A DNA stretch of 64,000 nt from Flectonema sp. DT1601 (GCA_964019425.1 OZ025801.1:1178001-1242000); one strand, 5' to 3'. Shown: positions 49,754 through 61,400, counted from the stretch's first letter. Numbers and translations are program-made. Notes: generated by a model from the sequence alone, not told the origin.

Positions 49754-50953
49754 ATCTCAAAATATTTGGATCGGGTTCTGACCGAGGTTGGCTCGACACG
49801 GGATTTCAAGACAGGTTTTTATGCTATTGAAATCCCGGAGGAAGCGAGAGATCTCTTCCGATTCAAGACGACGGAGGGTGAGTGGTTCGAGCTGTGCCGT
49901 TTGCCGATGGGGCATGTCTGCGCGCCGGAGCTGATGCACTCTTTGGCAGCGGCGGCTGCGGGGGATCCAGCTTACGTGCGACGTCAGTGGGCTGCCAGGG
50001 ATGTTGGCGTTGACGTGTTCATCGACAACATTCGGTACACGGGGACGGAAGGCGCGGTGTTGGCGGCGACGGTGAATCTCGATGCTGCGGCGGCGGACTT
50101 CCGTCTTACATGGAAGCCGTCTGACTCGAATACGGCGGTGAGCAAGTACACATTTTTGGGTGTGGACTTTGACCACGAGGCGTCGTCGGTCATGCCGTCA
50201 GCGAAGATCCGGCGGAAGTTGGCGGCGGTGGACTTGTCGTCTGTGACGGCGAGTCAGTTGGAGTCGATGGCTGGGAGGCTGATGCATGCGTCGGCGATCG
50301 CTGCGGCGTCTCCGGGGAAATACTGGTATGCCTTGAAGTTCTTGCGGAGGTTGTCGAACGGTTTGAACCGCGGGGTGAGGCAGGTGCATGATGTAGTGTC
50401 GGTCCCTGTTTCGGTCGCGATGGAGTTGCGCAGTTGGTCGGCTGCCGCTGTGACGAGGAGGGTGGTTGCGCGGGAGCCAGATCAAGATGAGTTCACGACG
50501 TTCGTGGATGCGTCGTTGAGAGGTTGGGGTGGAGTGGTTGTGAACGACAGGACGGCCGAGGTTACTGTCTTGGGGGATGCGTGGGGTCCTTCGGAACAGT
50601 CGCTCCACATCAATGTTCTCGAGGGGATGGCGTTCAGGAACACGGTCTCGGGGATGCCGGTTTGCTGTGATGGCAAGCGAATGTCCATCTGGATCGACAA
50701 CACGTCAGTCATTGGCGTAGCACGGAAGAAGATGTCAGTCCGATCGCAACGGCTGAACGATGCGGTCGTGCGGGCCATCGACGTGCTGGCAGACAGAAAA
50801 GTTAGTTTCTGTATTGCCTATGTGAAGTCAGCGCTGAACCCAGCAGACTTGCCATCGAGGGTGGATCCAGGAGTTATAGGCTCATCGGAGCACCAGCGGG
50901 AAGTTGAACTTGCGGTGAGGGCCTTTCTGACTCGCGATGTGGTGGTGGTGTGA
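49646..50953 (+). CDS. Reverse transcriptase/RNase H part of the YR retroelement (fossil)
   Basis: Reverse transcriptase signatures (ELCRLPMGHVCAPELMH; a strand-turn-strand VDVFIDNIRY region; TFLGVDFD) are followed by an RNase H domain (FTTFVDASLRGWGGVVV). The order RT then RH matches DIRS-group and VIPER-like elements. Fossil; probably partial at its start. Confidence 0.65.
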   Translation: MVEEKPEGLRQRFILWTRDANGWAEEAYEAHVPLFHISKYLDRVLTEVGSTRDFKTGFYAIEIPEEARDLFRFKTTEGEWFELCRLPMGHVCAPELMHSLAAAAAGDPAYVRRQWAARDVGVDVFIDNIRYTGTEGAVLAATVNLDAAAADFRLTWKPSDSNTAVSKYTFLGVDFDHEASSVMPSAKIRRKLAAVDLSSVTASQLESMAGRLMHASAIAAASPGKYWYALKFLRRLSNGLNRGVRQVHDVVSVPVSVAMELRSWSAAAVTRRVVAREPDQDEFTTFVDASLRGWGGVVVNDRTAEVTVLGDAWGPSEQSLHINVLEGMAFRNTVSGMPVCCDGKRMSIWIDNTSVIGVARKKMSVRSQRLNDAVVRAIDVLADRKVSFCIAYVKSALNPADLPSRVDPGVIGSSEHQREVELAVRAFLTRDVVVV

Positions 50954-51779
50954 CGGTGCCAACCTTTCCCCCGGCCGATTTTAGGCCGTGGTCGAACATG
51001 CAATTGTACAAGCATGCGGTGCCGTTTTCCCATTACCCCTTCGTGAATGAGTTGCTTCGTGTTAACTTGGTTCTCCTTTGTCTTTCTCATCATCATTTTA
51101 TTCAGCTGAGAAAATGGGAAAGCTAAGACGACATGAGGCTTATGATGCTAGTATCTTGTTATGTGGTTAATTCGTGTGATTGTTTTTATCAGACTCTCCT
51201 TTATGACTTTTCCTTTTCAACAGTACTTCACTGAGAATGCCGAGCGGTTCCCAACACTCAGACTGGGAACTGCACAAAAGGCAAGTGAAGTACGATATAC
51301 TCTTATAATATTTTCCTTTTCATTGATCAACATTAAATGTTGTTTAAGTATCATTTTTGTTCTCTTGTTATTATTTCAGATTTATCATTTTACTGTTCTC
51401 TTATCATTATTTCATTGTACTCATTTATTCAGGCTAGGAAGGGTCTTAACGCAAAGCGTTTTCCCACCCGCCCTACCCCTGTGACGGTGCCAACCTTTCC
51501 CCCGGCCGATTTTAGGCCGTGGTCGAACATGCAATTGTACAAGCATGCGGTGCCGTTTTCCCATTACCCCTTCGTGAATGAGTTGCTTCGTGTTAACTTG
51601 GTTCTCCTTTGTCTTTCTCATCATCATTTTATTCAGCTGAGAAAATGGGAAAGCTAAGACGACATGAGGCTTATGATGCTAGTATCTTGTTATGTGGTTA
51701 ATTCGTGTGATTGTTTTTATCAGACTCTCCTTTATGACTTTTCCTTTTCAACAGTACTTCACTGAGAATGCCGAGCGGT

Positions 51780-51803
51780 TCCCCGCAAACCCGCAAACCC
51801 GCA
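51780..51803 (+). repeat. Short CCCGCAAA run at right end of YR element
   Basis: Two full octamers plus a partial copy directly follow the element end, so the element is bounded by the same satellite on both sides. Confidence 0.85.
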
Positions 51804-52268
51804 CTAGAGATACCCCTTCCAGGCTCGCGTTGCTCGCACACAATTTTTTTTTTTTAAATCTTTCTGAACAAACCTTATTTTTACAACCAAGTCACGTCTG
51901 TTTTTATTCCCTGTGTCTAGCTAGGTACCCGTCCAGGATACAAAATTGGACTTAACTTTACGCTCGCTTCGCTCGCGTTAAGTTAAGTCCAATTTTGTAT
52001 CCTCATCGCAATCTTTTTATTATTCATTTATTACTTTTCTGTCCCAACGGGACGACAAATGAAAAATGTCCTCCCTTAGCTGAAAATGCACACTGCACCC
52101 TGTTTTATCAAGTCATATCACAGAATGGACGAAGATAAGGTTATTCTTTATTTATTGTTTTTGTTTTTCTGAAAGATAGTTATATTAATATGCTAGCACG
52201 AAAACGACGGCTAGGTTTATGATGATTGGATATGTGGCTTAGGTTATCTGTTTGTTTCATTTGGAAAT
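51804..52268. other. Spacer containing a palindrome
   Basis: A/T-rich, no gene; contains the 69-bp palindrome listed separately. Confidence 0.5.
51935..52003. repeat. 69-bp near-perfect palindrome
   Basis: AGGATACAAAATTGGACTTA and what follows pair with the complementary right arm ending TTTTGTATCCT: about 28 of 29 bases per arm, with an 11-base loop-like centre (TCGCTTCGCTC). It would form a long cruciform or RNA hairpin. No coding sequence. Confidence 0.9.
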
Positions 52269-52425
52269 ATTTTATAAACCATTCACAACAGGTTTATCGA
52301 ACTTGTATCTGCAATGTGCGACCCTGGGATGGAAATATAGGAATTTAGTTATATTAATAAGGTTATCGTTCATTACATTATTTTCAATAAAATAGATATG
52401 TGAGAAGAACTACGGGATGGGGAAT
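52269..52425 (+). repeat. Helitron-flanking direct repeat, left copy
   Basis: From ATTTTATAAACCATTCACAA to CTACGGGATGGGGAAT. It matches 62751-62976 on the same strand, which carries about 70 extra bases in the middle. Confidence 0.85.
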
Positions 52426-52494
52426 AACAGTGGTGAAAAAAGCATCAGCCGATTGCGGGTTTATAGTGCTTCTGTATGTATGTGGGGTGGGTGA

Positions 52495-53090
52495 CTATTC
52501 TACTTCGGCCTCTTGATGCCTTGGGTTCTTCCAGTGGTTGATCTTTGTTTCGCCTGCTGAGGCTTTCACCGCCAGCGCTTCCTTCTGTCGAAAATGGCAG
52601 CTTCTCGAGCGGCCACCCTGCAGGCTATCGAGACATCCCGAGCCGCAGCCTTTACCTCCTGCTGACGTTTCTCAACATCAGTTGCCGTTTCCCCTTCGTC
52701 GAAGAGCAGCCGCCACCTTCCGAGCAGACTCTGCCATTTGTTCCTTCTGCTGACGTTCCCTCAATAGGATCTCCACCTCCAATGGTTCCTTCCTTCGGGC
52801 TGGTGTGTGTGTGTGTGTGTTGTCGTACTCCCTCAGCTCACGTTCCTTTGCCATGACTGCCGAAGCTTGGAGCTTCAACGCTTCTCTTCGACGAAGGGTT
52901 GCTTCTCGAGCAGCCTTTCGAGCTGCTATCTGGAGTTCCTTCTGCTTTAGTAAGTTCACCTCCAAGGCTTCTTTCCTTTGAAGGGCACATTCTCGAGCCT
53001 CTATCTCCTTCAATCGCTTCTGCTCTGGCTCCTTCGCCATGACTGCGTGCCACCGCCGGCGTCTTGCTTCCAAGGTGTCCTTAACCATGA
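52495..53090 (-). pseudogene. Partial duplicate of the Helitron protein C-terminus
   Basis: The minus strand encodes a variant of the basic Ala/Arg/Glu-rich coiled C-terminus of the Helitron protein (DTLEARRRRWHAVMAKE; KQKELQIAARKAAREATLRR). It corresponds to 53420-54060. It is degenerate, carries an expanded (CA/GT) insert (HTHTHT) and frame changes, and has no helicase or Rep part. It is a tandem remnant of a second copy or a local duplication. Confidence 0.75.
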
Positions 53091-53244
53091 TGTTGTTACT
53101 GCTGTGGAATTATATTTTAGATTTGAGTTTAATAATGTTATTCAAAACAGGTTAATACATAAACCCAAAAAATGTGCCGCGTGATCGCGTATTGAACCCT
53201 CAGTCACAGGAATGCAAGAGCGATTAGTCGACGACCATATTATT

Positions 53245-53292
<48 letters not shown>

Positions 53293-53421
53293 TTGTGTGT
53301 TGCTATCCTAGGATGAAAATAAGGGTTTATTGTGCATTAACTTAATTTCCGTCCTGCTCAGTGTTCCAAAACGAAAATGTGAACTTCTGTATGTGCTAGT
53401 TTTGCGGGTGACTGTTGTTGT
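53090..53421. other. Spacer with (TTTA)n microsatellite
   Basis: Non-coding gap between the duplicated tail and the Helitron ORF; about 11 TTTA units at 53250-53293. Confidence 0.7.
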
Positions 53422-56400
53422 CTACTTCGGCCTCTTGATGCGCTGGGATTTTGCGGGGGGTGCTTTCCGCTTCATTGCAGCTGGCTTCTGGGACGAAGTT
53501 CCAGGCTTTTCTTTCGCCTGCTTTCGGGAGGTTCTCACCGCCAGGGCTTCTTTTCGTCGAATGGCAGCTTCTCGAGCGGCCACCCTGCGGGCTATGGAAG
53601 CATCCCGAGCCGCAGCCTTTACCACCTGCTGACGTTTCTCAACATCAGTTGCCGCTTCCCTTCGTCGAAGAGCAGCCGCCACCTTCTGAGCAGACTCTGC
53701 CTTTTGTTCCTTCTGCTGACGTTCCCTCAACAGGATCTCCACCTCCAATGCTTCCTTCCTTCGGGCTGGCGTGTCGAACTCCTTCAGCTCACGTTCCTTC
53801 GCCATGACCGGCGGCGAAGCTTCCAACTTCAATGTTTCTCTTCGACGAAGGGTTGCTTCTCGAGCAGCCTTTCGGGCCGCTATCTCGAGTTCCTTCTGCT
53901 TGAGTAACTTCACCTCCAAGGCTTCTTTCCTTCGAAGGGCAGATTCTCGAGCCTCCACCTCCAGAGCCAGTGACCTCATTCGCTTCTGCTCTCGCTCCTT
54001 CGCCGTGACTGCATGCCACCGCTGGCGTCTTGCTTCCAAGGGGTCGTTAGCCGTCAGGCGGTATGTATCACGCAACCTGATGAGTGCTTCCTCTGGACTG
54101 CGGGACCGCAGGTTGACGTAATGCAGACCTAGTGCATGGATGATTTCCCCCAGCTGATTCCAAATGAAGATAGTTCCGTTGGTGTGGTGGGTTAGAAGAA
54201 ATGAGAAATGGTCGTGAACCTCATTTTGGTCTTCCGTAAAGAAACACGACTCCGGGAAGAACCCTCCAACTCGTAGCCCGTCTTGCTGTAGTACGACGAT
54301 TTTTATATGTAGCAGCACCGCGGCTGCGTCGATTGCCTCGTTCGTCAGCCAAGACCCGTCGGTTCGATATTGCTCGACCCAGGATGAGTCACTACCTGCG
54401 CGGACCATCTCTTCGCAGATCTGGTGTCGGAGGTCTCCATGGGAAGGGATATCCGCATTCGCATACCAGTGGACATCACGGAGCGCATTCTGTATGGCAT
54501 ATAGAAGGCAGTTACCGTCCGATCCTGTTCGCCGCATCTCGAGCCCAAAGAGATGCCACATGACGTAGGCGTATTCTTGTGATGGGTGAGTGAATGTTGG
54601 ATCCAAACGGGTTGCTGAACCGAGGTAAGCCTGAGGATCGAAGGCAGGAAGTTCCATCCTCTTCCGTTTTCGAGCAACTTCTGAAGGCGCACGCGTCGAA
54701 GAAGAAGATGGATCCTTTTTTTGTGCCGCGATCTTGTGCCACACGGTGGACAGCGATTCGAGAGATGTTTTTACTCCGAAGAAAGGTTTCAAATTGATGT
54801 AGTGGGTGTGCAGGCCCCCTGCCGTTTCGCAACTCCACAGGAAGATGACCCTGGAACTCTGCAACAACAGCCATCTGAGTTCTTCATGCACGGTTCTCTG
54901 TGAAGCCCCCTCCTCCTCCTTCTTCTCTGGGAAGGTAACGATCTGACTGAGGCCGTCTTGTTTCAGCAGCACAATGTCTAACTGCAGGATTCTGGAAGCC
55001 GCGTCGACTGCTCGATCCGTGAGCCATGCTGATCTCCAACTGCTGTGTTCGGAATCCGATGATGATGATGATGATGATGATGATGGGCAACCGTCGTCAC
55101 TTCTCTGCTGCTGCTCATCTAAGAGTTGTATCTGCTGACCGATATACTTGCGGAAGCTTTCCGGATCCGAAGTGATGGAAGCAGTATCCACAAACCACGC
55201 GGAATCACCGAGCGCAGTGCAGATGGCGGAATGCAGACAATCACAGTCAGCCTTGGTGTTTCCGAGGGCCAAGCCGAAGAGGCTTTGCAGCACATGGTCG
55301 TAGACATGCATCGGATACGACCGCTCGCTGTCGAGGCGCACTCCAGGAGCGAGGTATATCTCAGGGCTGAGCCACTTCGGCAGGCTAAGCCCCGCTGTCT
55401 GGTCGGGTTCGAAGGTGTCGGGTATTCTGGTCCACTCTTCAACTTGCTGTGAAACGCCGACGAACTGCTGCTCTTTGATGTTTTGTTGCTCTTCCACGAC
55501 AGCGTCCGGGTCTTGCGGTGCGTCCGTCCACTCGTGGTACTCTTCGACCCCAGCTGGCCTTGCAACGTTGCCCCTCGCTGCCTTCGAAGCTTCTTCAGCG
55601 ACTCTGCGGATCTCCGCTCGGGATCGCGGACTGAGGGGATGGCCGCGGATTGCCTGCTCGACGCTGCTAATGACGTTCAGCTGGACGGGATTCCTGAACG
55701 ACTCCCTCTTAGCCGGCTGCGTTGCGACGCGAATATCAGCAGCGTGTCGGACGCGCGTAAATGCCACGTAGGCTTGTCCGTGTGCGAAGAACTCCGATTT
55801 CGTCAAGTCAAGCCCAAGACGATCAACGGTTTGCCCCTGGAGCTTATTCACTGTGAGGGCAAACGCATTACGCACGGGAAACTGAACACGCTCCATCTCG
55901 AAGGGGACTTTTCCTGGTTCCGGTGTCAGCTTGATCCTAGGGATCAGCACGAACTCCCTTGTCCTGCGGTCCTGGCAATAGAGTACTTTCCGGTGACAGC
56001 GGATGACCACCAGCCTCGACCCGTTGCAGATGCGTGCACCGCTTCCGGAGTAAATGTTCCGAGTGCAGATGATCGGAGAGTTCACCTTGAGCAGCAGCTT
56101 TTGGGGAGGCAGCCCTGCGGTGACTTGCGACATGTAGTCCTCGGTGGCCAAGTCAGGCGAGGCAGTCTCGGTGCAGCGATTGGCGGCGATGAATTCGAAC
56201 ACCCTGCCTGGGAAGGTATTGAGGCAAGCAGCGTTTAGCTCGTCGACGTCGCTGTTGAGTAGGGAGGCAATTGCAACGTTCTCGTCGATGATGCCTTCGT
56301 CCAGCTGGGGATACACGAAATTGATGAGGTCTTGCCGTACGTAGATGCGTTCTCCGGAGTTGCCAATCCTGCCGTACAATCGTGTCCAGCCGTTGATGTC

Positions 56401-58416
56401 ACAATTAACACCCTTCCCGAGGCCCTGAGTCCACTTCAAGTAACCCTCATCCTGAATCCGCATGCTCTTTGTCAACTCCACCGCCTGAAACCCGTCACCA
56501 CCCCAGAGATACGATGTATGAAGCGAAGCATTTAAAGCAGGCATGTCGCCATCTGCCCTCACAATCGGAAGTGTCTGCTGTAAGTCGGCGATGATAATCA
56601 TGGGGCACCCTCCGAACCGCTTGTTCCACTTGTGTGAACGGATGCGACGCATGGTCCTGTCGAGCAACTCAAAATGGCGGCGGTCCGTCATTCCTGCTTC
56701 GTCCCATAAGATGCAACTGCACTCCTGCAGCGCCCTCCACTGCTTGCCGTATTCTGTGATGTTGAGCACCTGCAGTTGTTGGTTGTCGTTCAGGACGATG
56801 GGGAGTCGGAAGCGCGAGTGAGCGGTTGTTCCAAGCTCGAGCAAGGTAGCGGCAATTCCCGTCGAAGCAACCGCAATCACACTCCGTGGTACACAGATTC
56901 CCTGTTCTCCGCGGGTACTCCTCGCCCAATTCAGGAAGCAGTTGGCAAGAAATGTTTTACCGGTTCCAGCTGGGGCCTGCACAAAGATGGTGTCACCTGC
57001 GCCGCCTCCCTCTGCCTTGCGAACCGCGTTCTGCAGCATCTCCAACGCCGCAGATTGGTCGCGGTTGCTGCTTCGGATGAGTACCGCACTCTTTTCGTAG
57101 GCAGAGTAGTATTCCTCGGCCTTCCTCCTAGCAAGCATGACCCCCATTGGGATGGACACTCCTCCGGTCGGCAGCGGCAGCGGAAGCTCTTCGTCGAGAT
57201 TAACCATCGGCAACCCATCCTCGTTGCTGAGTAGCTGGTGGATGTCGAGAATGCACTCGCGCTCGCGCTCGGGTGGGATGAATCCAACACCGTGAACCTC
57301 CTCTTGCAGCTGCCGCTCCTGCGCGCTGAGACGCTCGTCGTAGCACATCTTGCCTCTGAATCGCTCCCAAGCGCCCTTGATGCAGTTGAGCATCCCGCAG
57401 CTGATCAGAACGGCGAAAAGGTACCGAACATACATCGAGGAGTAGCACTTCGCTGCTTCGAGCGCCGACTCCGCCTCCTTGTCGTCGAGAAAGAGCCCAA
57501 GTGCTGTCGCAGCAGCCAGCATCGTGTCGTGAACCACGCCGTCGACCGTCATGGCATCATCGAAGCTCTTCAGGCCTGGGCGCGCGTTGAGGATCAGCCG
57601 CAGGCAATACGCTTCGGTGTCACGGGGTGATACCCAAAAAATCCTGCCTATTTGAACGTCGGTCCAGCGCCTACCTGTTGTGTCCTTGCGCCGGAAGCGA
57701 GATTCTTCGCGCGAATACTCATATCCTTGGCGCAGCTTCCACTCACCCTTGACGTAGCTAAAATAGGTGGGGAAGTCGCGGTACAACAGGGTGCGACAAC
57801 CGTCGGATTGGTTCTTGTCGTTGAAATTGAACCAAGCCAGCAGTGTGGTGCTTTTGGACGCGACCTTCTCGGCCAACTCATCCACGGTGTCGTCGCTGTT
57901 GAAGAAGATGGTCTCCTTCCCCTTGACGTGGATGTCAAGCCGTTTGACAGCTGGGACGTTGGAGTGTTGAGGCATGCTCAGAAGGCGGCCCGCAGCCTCG
58001 CAAGAACCCATGACCCTTGCATTCTGGTACTGGGTCACTTCGTCTTGCACTTCCCTCGCACCTTCCTGCTTCAAGACAAAGCTCAGTCCAGGCTCTGCCT
58101 TCGTAATGTACTTGAATAAGTACCCGACGCAGTCGCCCATGCCGTTGGTTAACTCGACGTTGATGTGAGTTTGGTACCTCATCATCAAGCCGGCGTTGTA
58201 GGGAACCACCCATTCGTTCCCCTGTCCTCTGTGAGTGGTGACGCCTGTCCGACGTCGGCGAATGGTCGAGAACCCGGACACACCTATGTGCGATATGTCC
58301 GTGAATGGTTTCGGGAAGTTGTTCTTGCAGTAGAGTTTCCCATCCTTCCCTTGCTTGTGGCACGGGCAGATCACGCCCTGGCGAGGAGCAGTCGTTGTGC
58401 ACCATCTTCGAAGCAA
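53422..58416 (-). CDS. Helitron helicase half: Y2 of Rep, PIF1 helicase, two OTU-like domains
   Basis: About 1,660 codons. It begins inside Rep: CPCHKQGKDGKLYCKNNFPK, then GYLFKYITK (58098-58130), which carries the two catalytic tyrosines. Helicase motifs: Walker A APAGTGKTF (56950-56980), Walker B LWDEAG (56693-56721), then TVNKLQGQT and YVAFTRVR. OTU-like domain 1 has NTKADCDCLHSAI (55217-55258), where the usual DGxC is altered to DCDC. OTU domain 2 has SDGNCLLYAI (54498-54530) with a late HYVNL His. The tail is a long basic coiled coil. The upstream frameshift removes the natural start. Confidence 0.85.
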   Translation of the reverse strand: MLRRWCTTTAPRQGVICPCHKQGKDGKLYCKNNFPKPFTDISHIGVSGFSTIRRRRTGVTTHRGQGNEWVVPYNAGLMMRYQTHINVELTNGMGDCVGYLFKYITKAEPGLSFVLKQEGAREVQDEVTQYQNARVMGSCEAAGRLLSMPQHSNVPAVKRLDIHVKGKETIFFNSDDTVDELAEKVASKSTTLLAWFNFNDKNQSDGCRTLLYRDFPTYFSYVKGEWKLRQGYEYSREESRFRRKDTTGRRWTDVQIGRIFWVSPRDTEAYCLRLILNARPGLKSFDDAMTVDGVVHDTMLAAATALGLFLDDKEAESALEAAKCYSSMYVRYLFAVLISCGMLNCIKGAWERFRGKMCYDERLSAQERQLQEEVHGVGFIPPERERECILDIHQLLSNEDGLPMVNLDEELPLPLPTGGVSIPMGVMLARRKAEEYYSAYEKSAVLIRSSNRDQSAALEMLQNAVRKAEGGGAGDTIFVQAPAGTGKTFLANCFLNWARSTRGEQGICVPRSVIAVASTGIAATLLELGTTAHSRFRLPIVLNDNQQLQVLNITEYGKQWRALQECSCILWDEAGMTDRRHFELLDRTMRRIRSHKWNKRFGGCPMIIIADLQQTLPIVRADGDMPALNASLHTSYLWGGDGFQAVELTKSMRIQDEGYLKWTQGLGKGVNCDINGWTRLYGRIGNSGERIYVRQDLINFVYPQLDEGIIDENVAIASLLNSDVDELNAACLNTFPGRVFEFIAANRCTETASPDLATEDYMSQVTAGLPPQKLLLKVNSPIICTRNIYSGSGARICNGSRLVVIRCHRKVLYCQDRRTREFVLIPRIKLTPEPGKVPFEMERVQFPVRNAFALTVNKLQGQTVDRLGLDLTKSEFFAHGQAYVAFTRVRHAADIRVATQPAKRESFRNPVQLNVISSVEQAIRGHPLSPRSRAEIRRVAEEASKAARGNVARPAGVEEYHEWTDAPQDPDAVVEEQQNIKEQQFVGVSQQVEEWTRIPDTFEPDQTAGLSLPKWLSPEIYLAPGVRLDSERSYPMHVYDHVLQSLFGLALGNTKADCDCLHSAICTALGDSAWFVDTASITSDPESFRKYIGQQIQLLDEQQQRSDDGCPSSSSSSSSSDSEHSSWRSAWLTDRAVDAASRILQLDIVLLKQDGLSQIVTFPEKKEEEGASQRTVHEELRWLLLQSSRVIFLWSCETAGGLHTHYINLKPFFGVKTSLESLSTVWHKIAAQKKDPSSSSTRAPSEVARKRKRMELPAFDPQAYLGSATRLDPTFTHPSQEYAYVMWHLFGLEMRRTGSDGNCLLYAIQNALRDVHWYANADIPSHGDLRHQICEEMVRAGSDSSWVEQYRTDGSWLTNEAIDAAAVLLHIKIVVLQQDGLRVGGFFPESCFFTEDQNEVHDHFSFLLTHHTNGTIFIWNQLGEIIHALGLHYVNLRSRSPEEALIRLRDTYRLTANDPLEARRQRWHAVTAKEREQKRMRSLALEVEARESALRRKEALEVKLLKQKELEIAARKAAREATLRRRETLKLEASPPVMAKERELKEFDTPARRKEALEVEILLRERQQKEQKAESAQKVAAALRRREAATDVEKRQQVVKAAARDASIARRVAAREAAIRRKEALAVRTSRKQAKEKPGTSSQKPAAMKRKAPPAKSQRIKRPK

Positions 58417-61400
58417 TGAGGCTGTAGAGGGCTGGCTGCCTTACCGGGTCGGGTAGTTCGGCATGGACCACCGAGTCGATGTCCTCAGCTGCTGCTGGTG
58501 GATGCTTGTTCCAGGCGAGGAGGTGCATGTGCGGAAGTCCCCGCTGCTGATACTCGTAAACCCAGACAATGGCGTTGTTCTTGCCGAGAACCCCGCTTCG
58601 GATGTCTTCGCGCAGAGCACGTGCCTTGCCGTCCCAGACACGCATGATGAGCTCCGGTCGGTCGTTGGGTCTCTGGTTCAAAGCCTCCCCGCCTTCTCGC
58701 AAGATCTGCTGGATCTCCGGCCACTGGGTGTTGCATGTCATGGTGACGAAGAAGGTTGGTTTGCCGTATTTCGCCATGATCGCAAGCGCGTCTTCCCGCA
58801 GCTCTCTCTTCCCGCGGGGTCCGCCTTTGAACGAAACCGGAAGAATGATGCGTCGGTTTTCGATTGCGGTGGCTGCCTCATTCTGCTGCACCGCCTGCCT
58901 GACGTCGCTGGCCGCCGCCTTCCTGCTGTGCCGAGCTCCAAAGGGTGATCGATACCAGTTGAGACGCAGATGCTCTGCACGTGCCGCCATGTCCAGTATG
59001 TACACCTGGGTCAACTTGCCAAGGCGCAGGAGCATGTTCTTTCCAGTCCTGAGAGGCCGTTCAAACATGTGAAATCCACCGTACTCCGTGGCACTCACGA
59101 AGGAGCGCCTGCTGTTATCAGTGTTTTCGGCAGCATAATCGCCATTGTAATCTACCTCACGGCCAGCGTCGCTGTTGTTGTTTCGGGGACGAAATCTCCT
59201 GTACTTGCCTAAACCCCAACCGCAGTGGAAGACACGCACTGCATCTTCCTGACCACCACCGCTGGCCTTCCACTCCCAAGACGGGGTGGGAAAGATCACG
59301 GGGTAACTCAGAATCTCGTACAACGGATCTTTCTCATCAATGAACAGCTTCCGACTTCGTGGGGCGGGTACCGATGCCGAATCTCCAAAAAACAACGTGA
59401 TCTTCCGATTGTCCCTCTTGATGGAGTCGTGGTCCAGGTCGAGGACGATCCTGATCTCGTCGAAGAACTCCTTCGAGGTGTGATCTTCTGCACGGGACGG
59501 CTGGTGGCGCTCAAGGTTTATGCTGATGGCTATATCTGTCGTTCTACGGTCCCCGTCCTGTTCCTTCGCCAGCGCTTTCTCAGCAGCATCGAGGCACTCT
59601 AGGAAGGGGTGCTGCCTGTTGCTGCTCCCTTTTCTGATGATGACTGCAAGGCGTTTTGCGAAGCCGTGCTCCGTCCCTAACTTGCGGATTTGCGAGTTTG
59701 CGTTGTCAAGGTCGCCAGCAATGTACCAGCTTTGTCTCGGGTTGGTTTTGTCAATCACGGGATCGGTGATGTGATGTGTCCTGCCCTGAATGGAAACTGA
59801 CTGGGGACCTGTTGGCTTGGATAGGCAGCTGCGACGCATCAGCGGAACAGCGAATGACAACCTGCTGTTGACAATGTGCGAGACGCTGCGAAACTTTGAT
59901 GTCTTCAACATGTCCTCGACTTCGGGGTGGATGGAGATAAGGTCAAGCTTCGAGGCAGTCCCTGCCGCGCAACACCGTGATGAAGGCTCATAGCAATAGC
60001 GCTCAGCCCCGCACCATTCGCACAAAGTGGGGTCAAGCTGCAGTGGGTTGTACCGAAAATGTGGCAGTTCCGAAATTGGTGTGGGGGATTCGTTCACTTC
60101 ATCAAGCGTGATGCAACATGACCCATGCAACTTCCTTCTCCTTCGTCGGAATCTCCCAGGTCTCTTCCATCCTTCCTGGTCTCCCACTGCCAAGGCTGCC
60201 GTTCGTTCAACATCTATCTCCTTGTCCTGAATCTCCGATCGAACACAGCGCTCAAGGAGTCGCACCCTCTCAGGAATTAGCATCCCACAGATCTCAGCTG
60301 CTTCGCGCATTCTGAACACTTCCCTTGCACTGACAGCCATGTCGGCCTTTATCTGGGTGTTGAATCTTTCTTCCAACAGGCGACGTCCGATGGCAATCCA
60401 CCAGCCAGTCAATGCACTGAACTTGGCAGCGATTCCTTGTTGCTGCCATGCACGTATTCCCTCCAGCGGGCGCACTGCTGTGGTGGTGGTGGTGGTGGTG
60501 GCTGGCGATGAAGTGTTCCTCCTTCTTGTCATCGAAGTGATGGCGACAACACCTGCAAGCAAGATGATTGTTGAAGCGGATGCTGTAGCTGAAAGACGGA
60601 TGTGAGACTTGTACCGAACACCGTTGTTGCCATCGAATCGAAAGGGGTTCATGTAGCAGGCAAGTATGTGTTTACTAAGACCTCTTGGATCGAAGCTCCT
60701 TTCACAGTAACCACACTTCCTTTTACAGGCCTTTTCATGTTCTTCCAGGGCTACTAATGTTCTGAGTGGCGATCCACAGTTCTTGCAGTGATTCTGCTGA
60801 CCGAACTGGTTGCGAAGTGCAAGGGAAGCAACACATGGAGCATGCCTGCCTGCGACGGTGTCAGCCACCGCATGTTGCATCTGCTTCAAGATAGCTTCAA
60901 TTTGCGAAAGGTGTGCACCTGATTTGAGGACGGTATCCACAATCACAGTAAGCCTGCCGATAAGCGCAGCACAGACATTCTTATCATTGTTGTTGTTGTT
61001 CATTCCTCCGGGCAGTTGTTGCAGTAAGTGCCACCATTTTCTTGCCTGCTGGAGTCGGTACAGGCATCCAACATGCTGGTGTGCCTGGAGATGCAGGAGC
61101 TTATTGTGGTATGTTGGGAGCTGTGCTGATTCCTTTGTCGCATGCAACGCCAGAATAGCAGCTGCAAGAACTGCACATGGATACCCCATACTTGTGTCGT
61201 TCTTGGTGGTGGAGGTATAGTATAAAGGTTTCCATTCTGCTGTTCGTGCGTCAGCCTGGAAGGGATTCCCTGGACAGAATGCAATATGTTTAAAAAGTCG
61301 ATTTCTCCCAAAGTACAAACCACAGAAACCACAGGTTCCACTGCACTCAGAAGCGTGCTTCTTTACATATTCAGCAGGGTTGTTGTTGTTGTTGTTGTTG

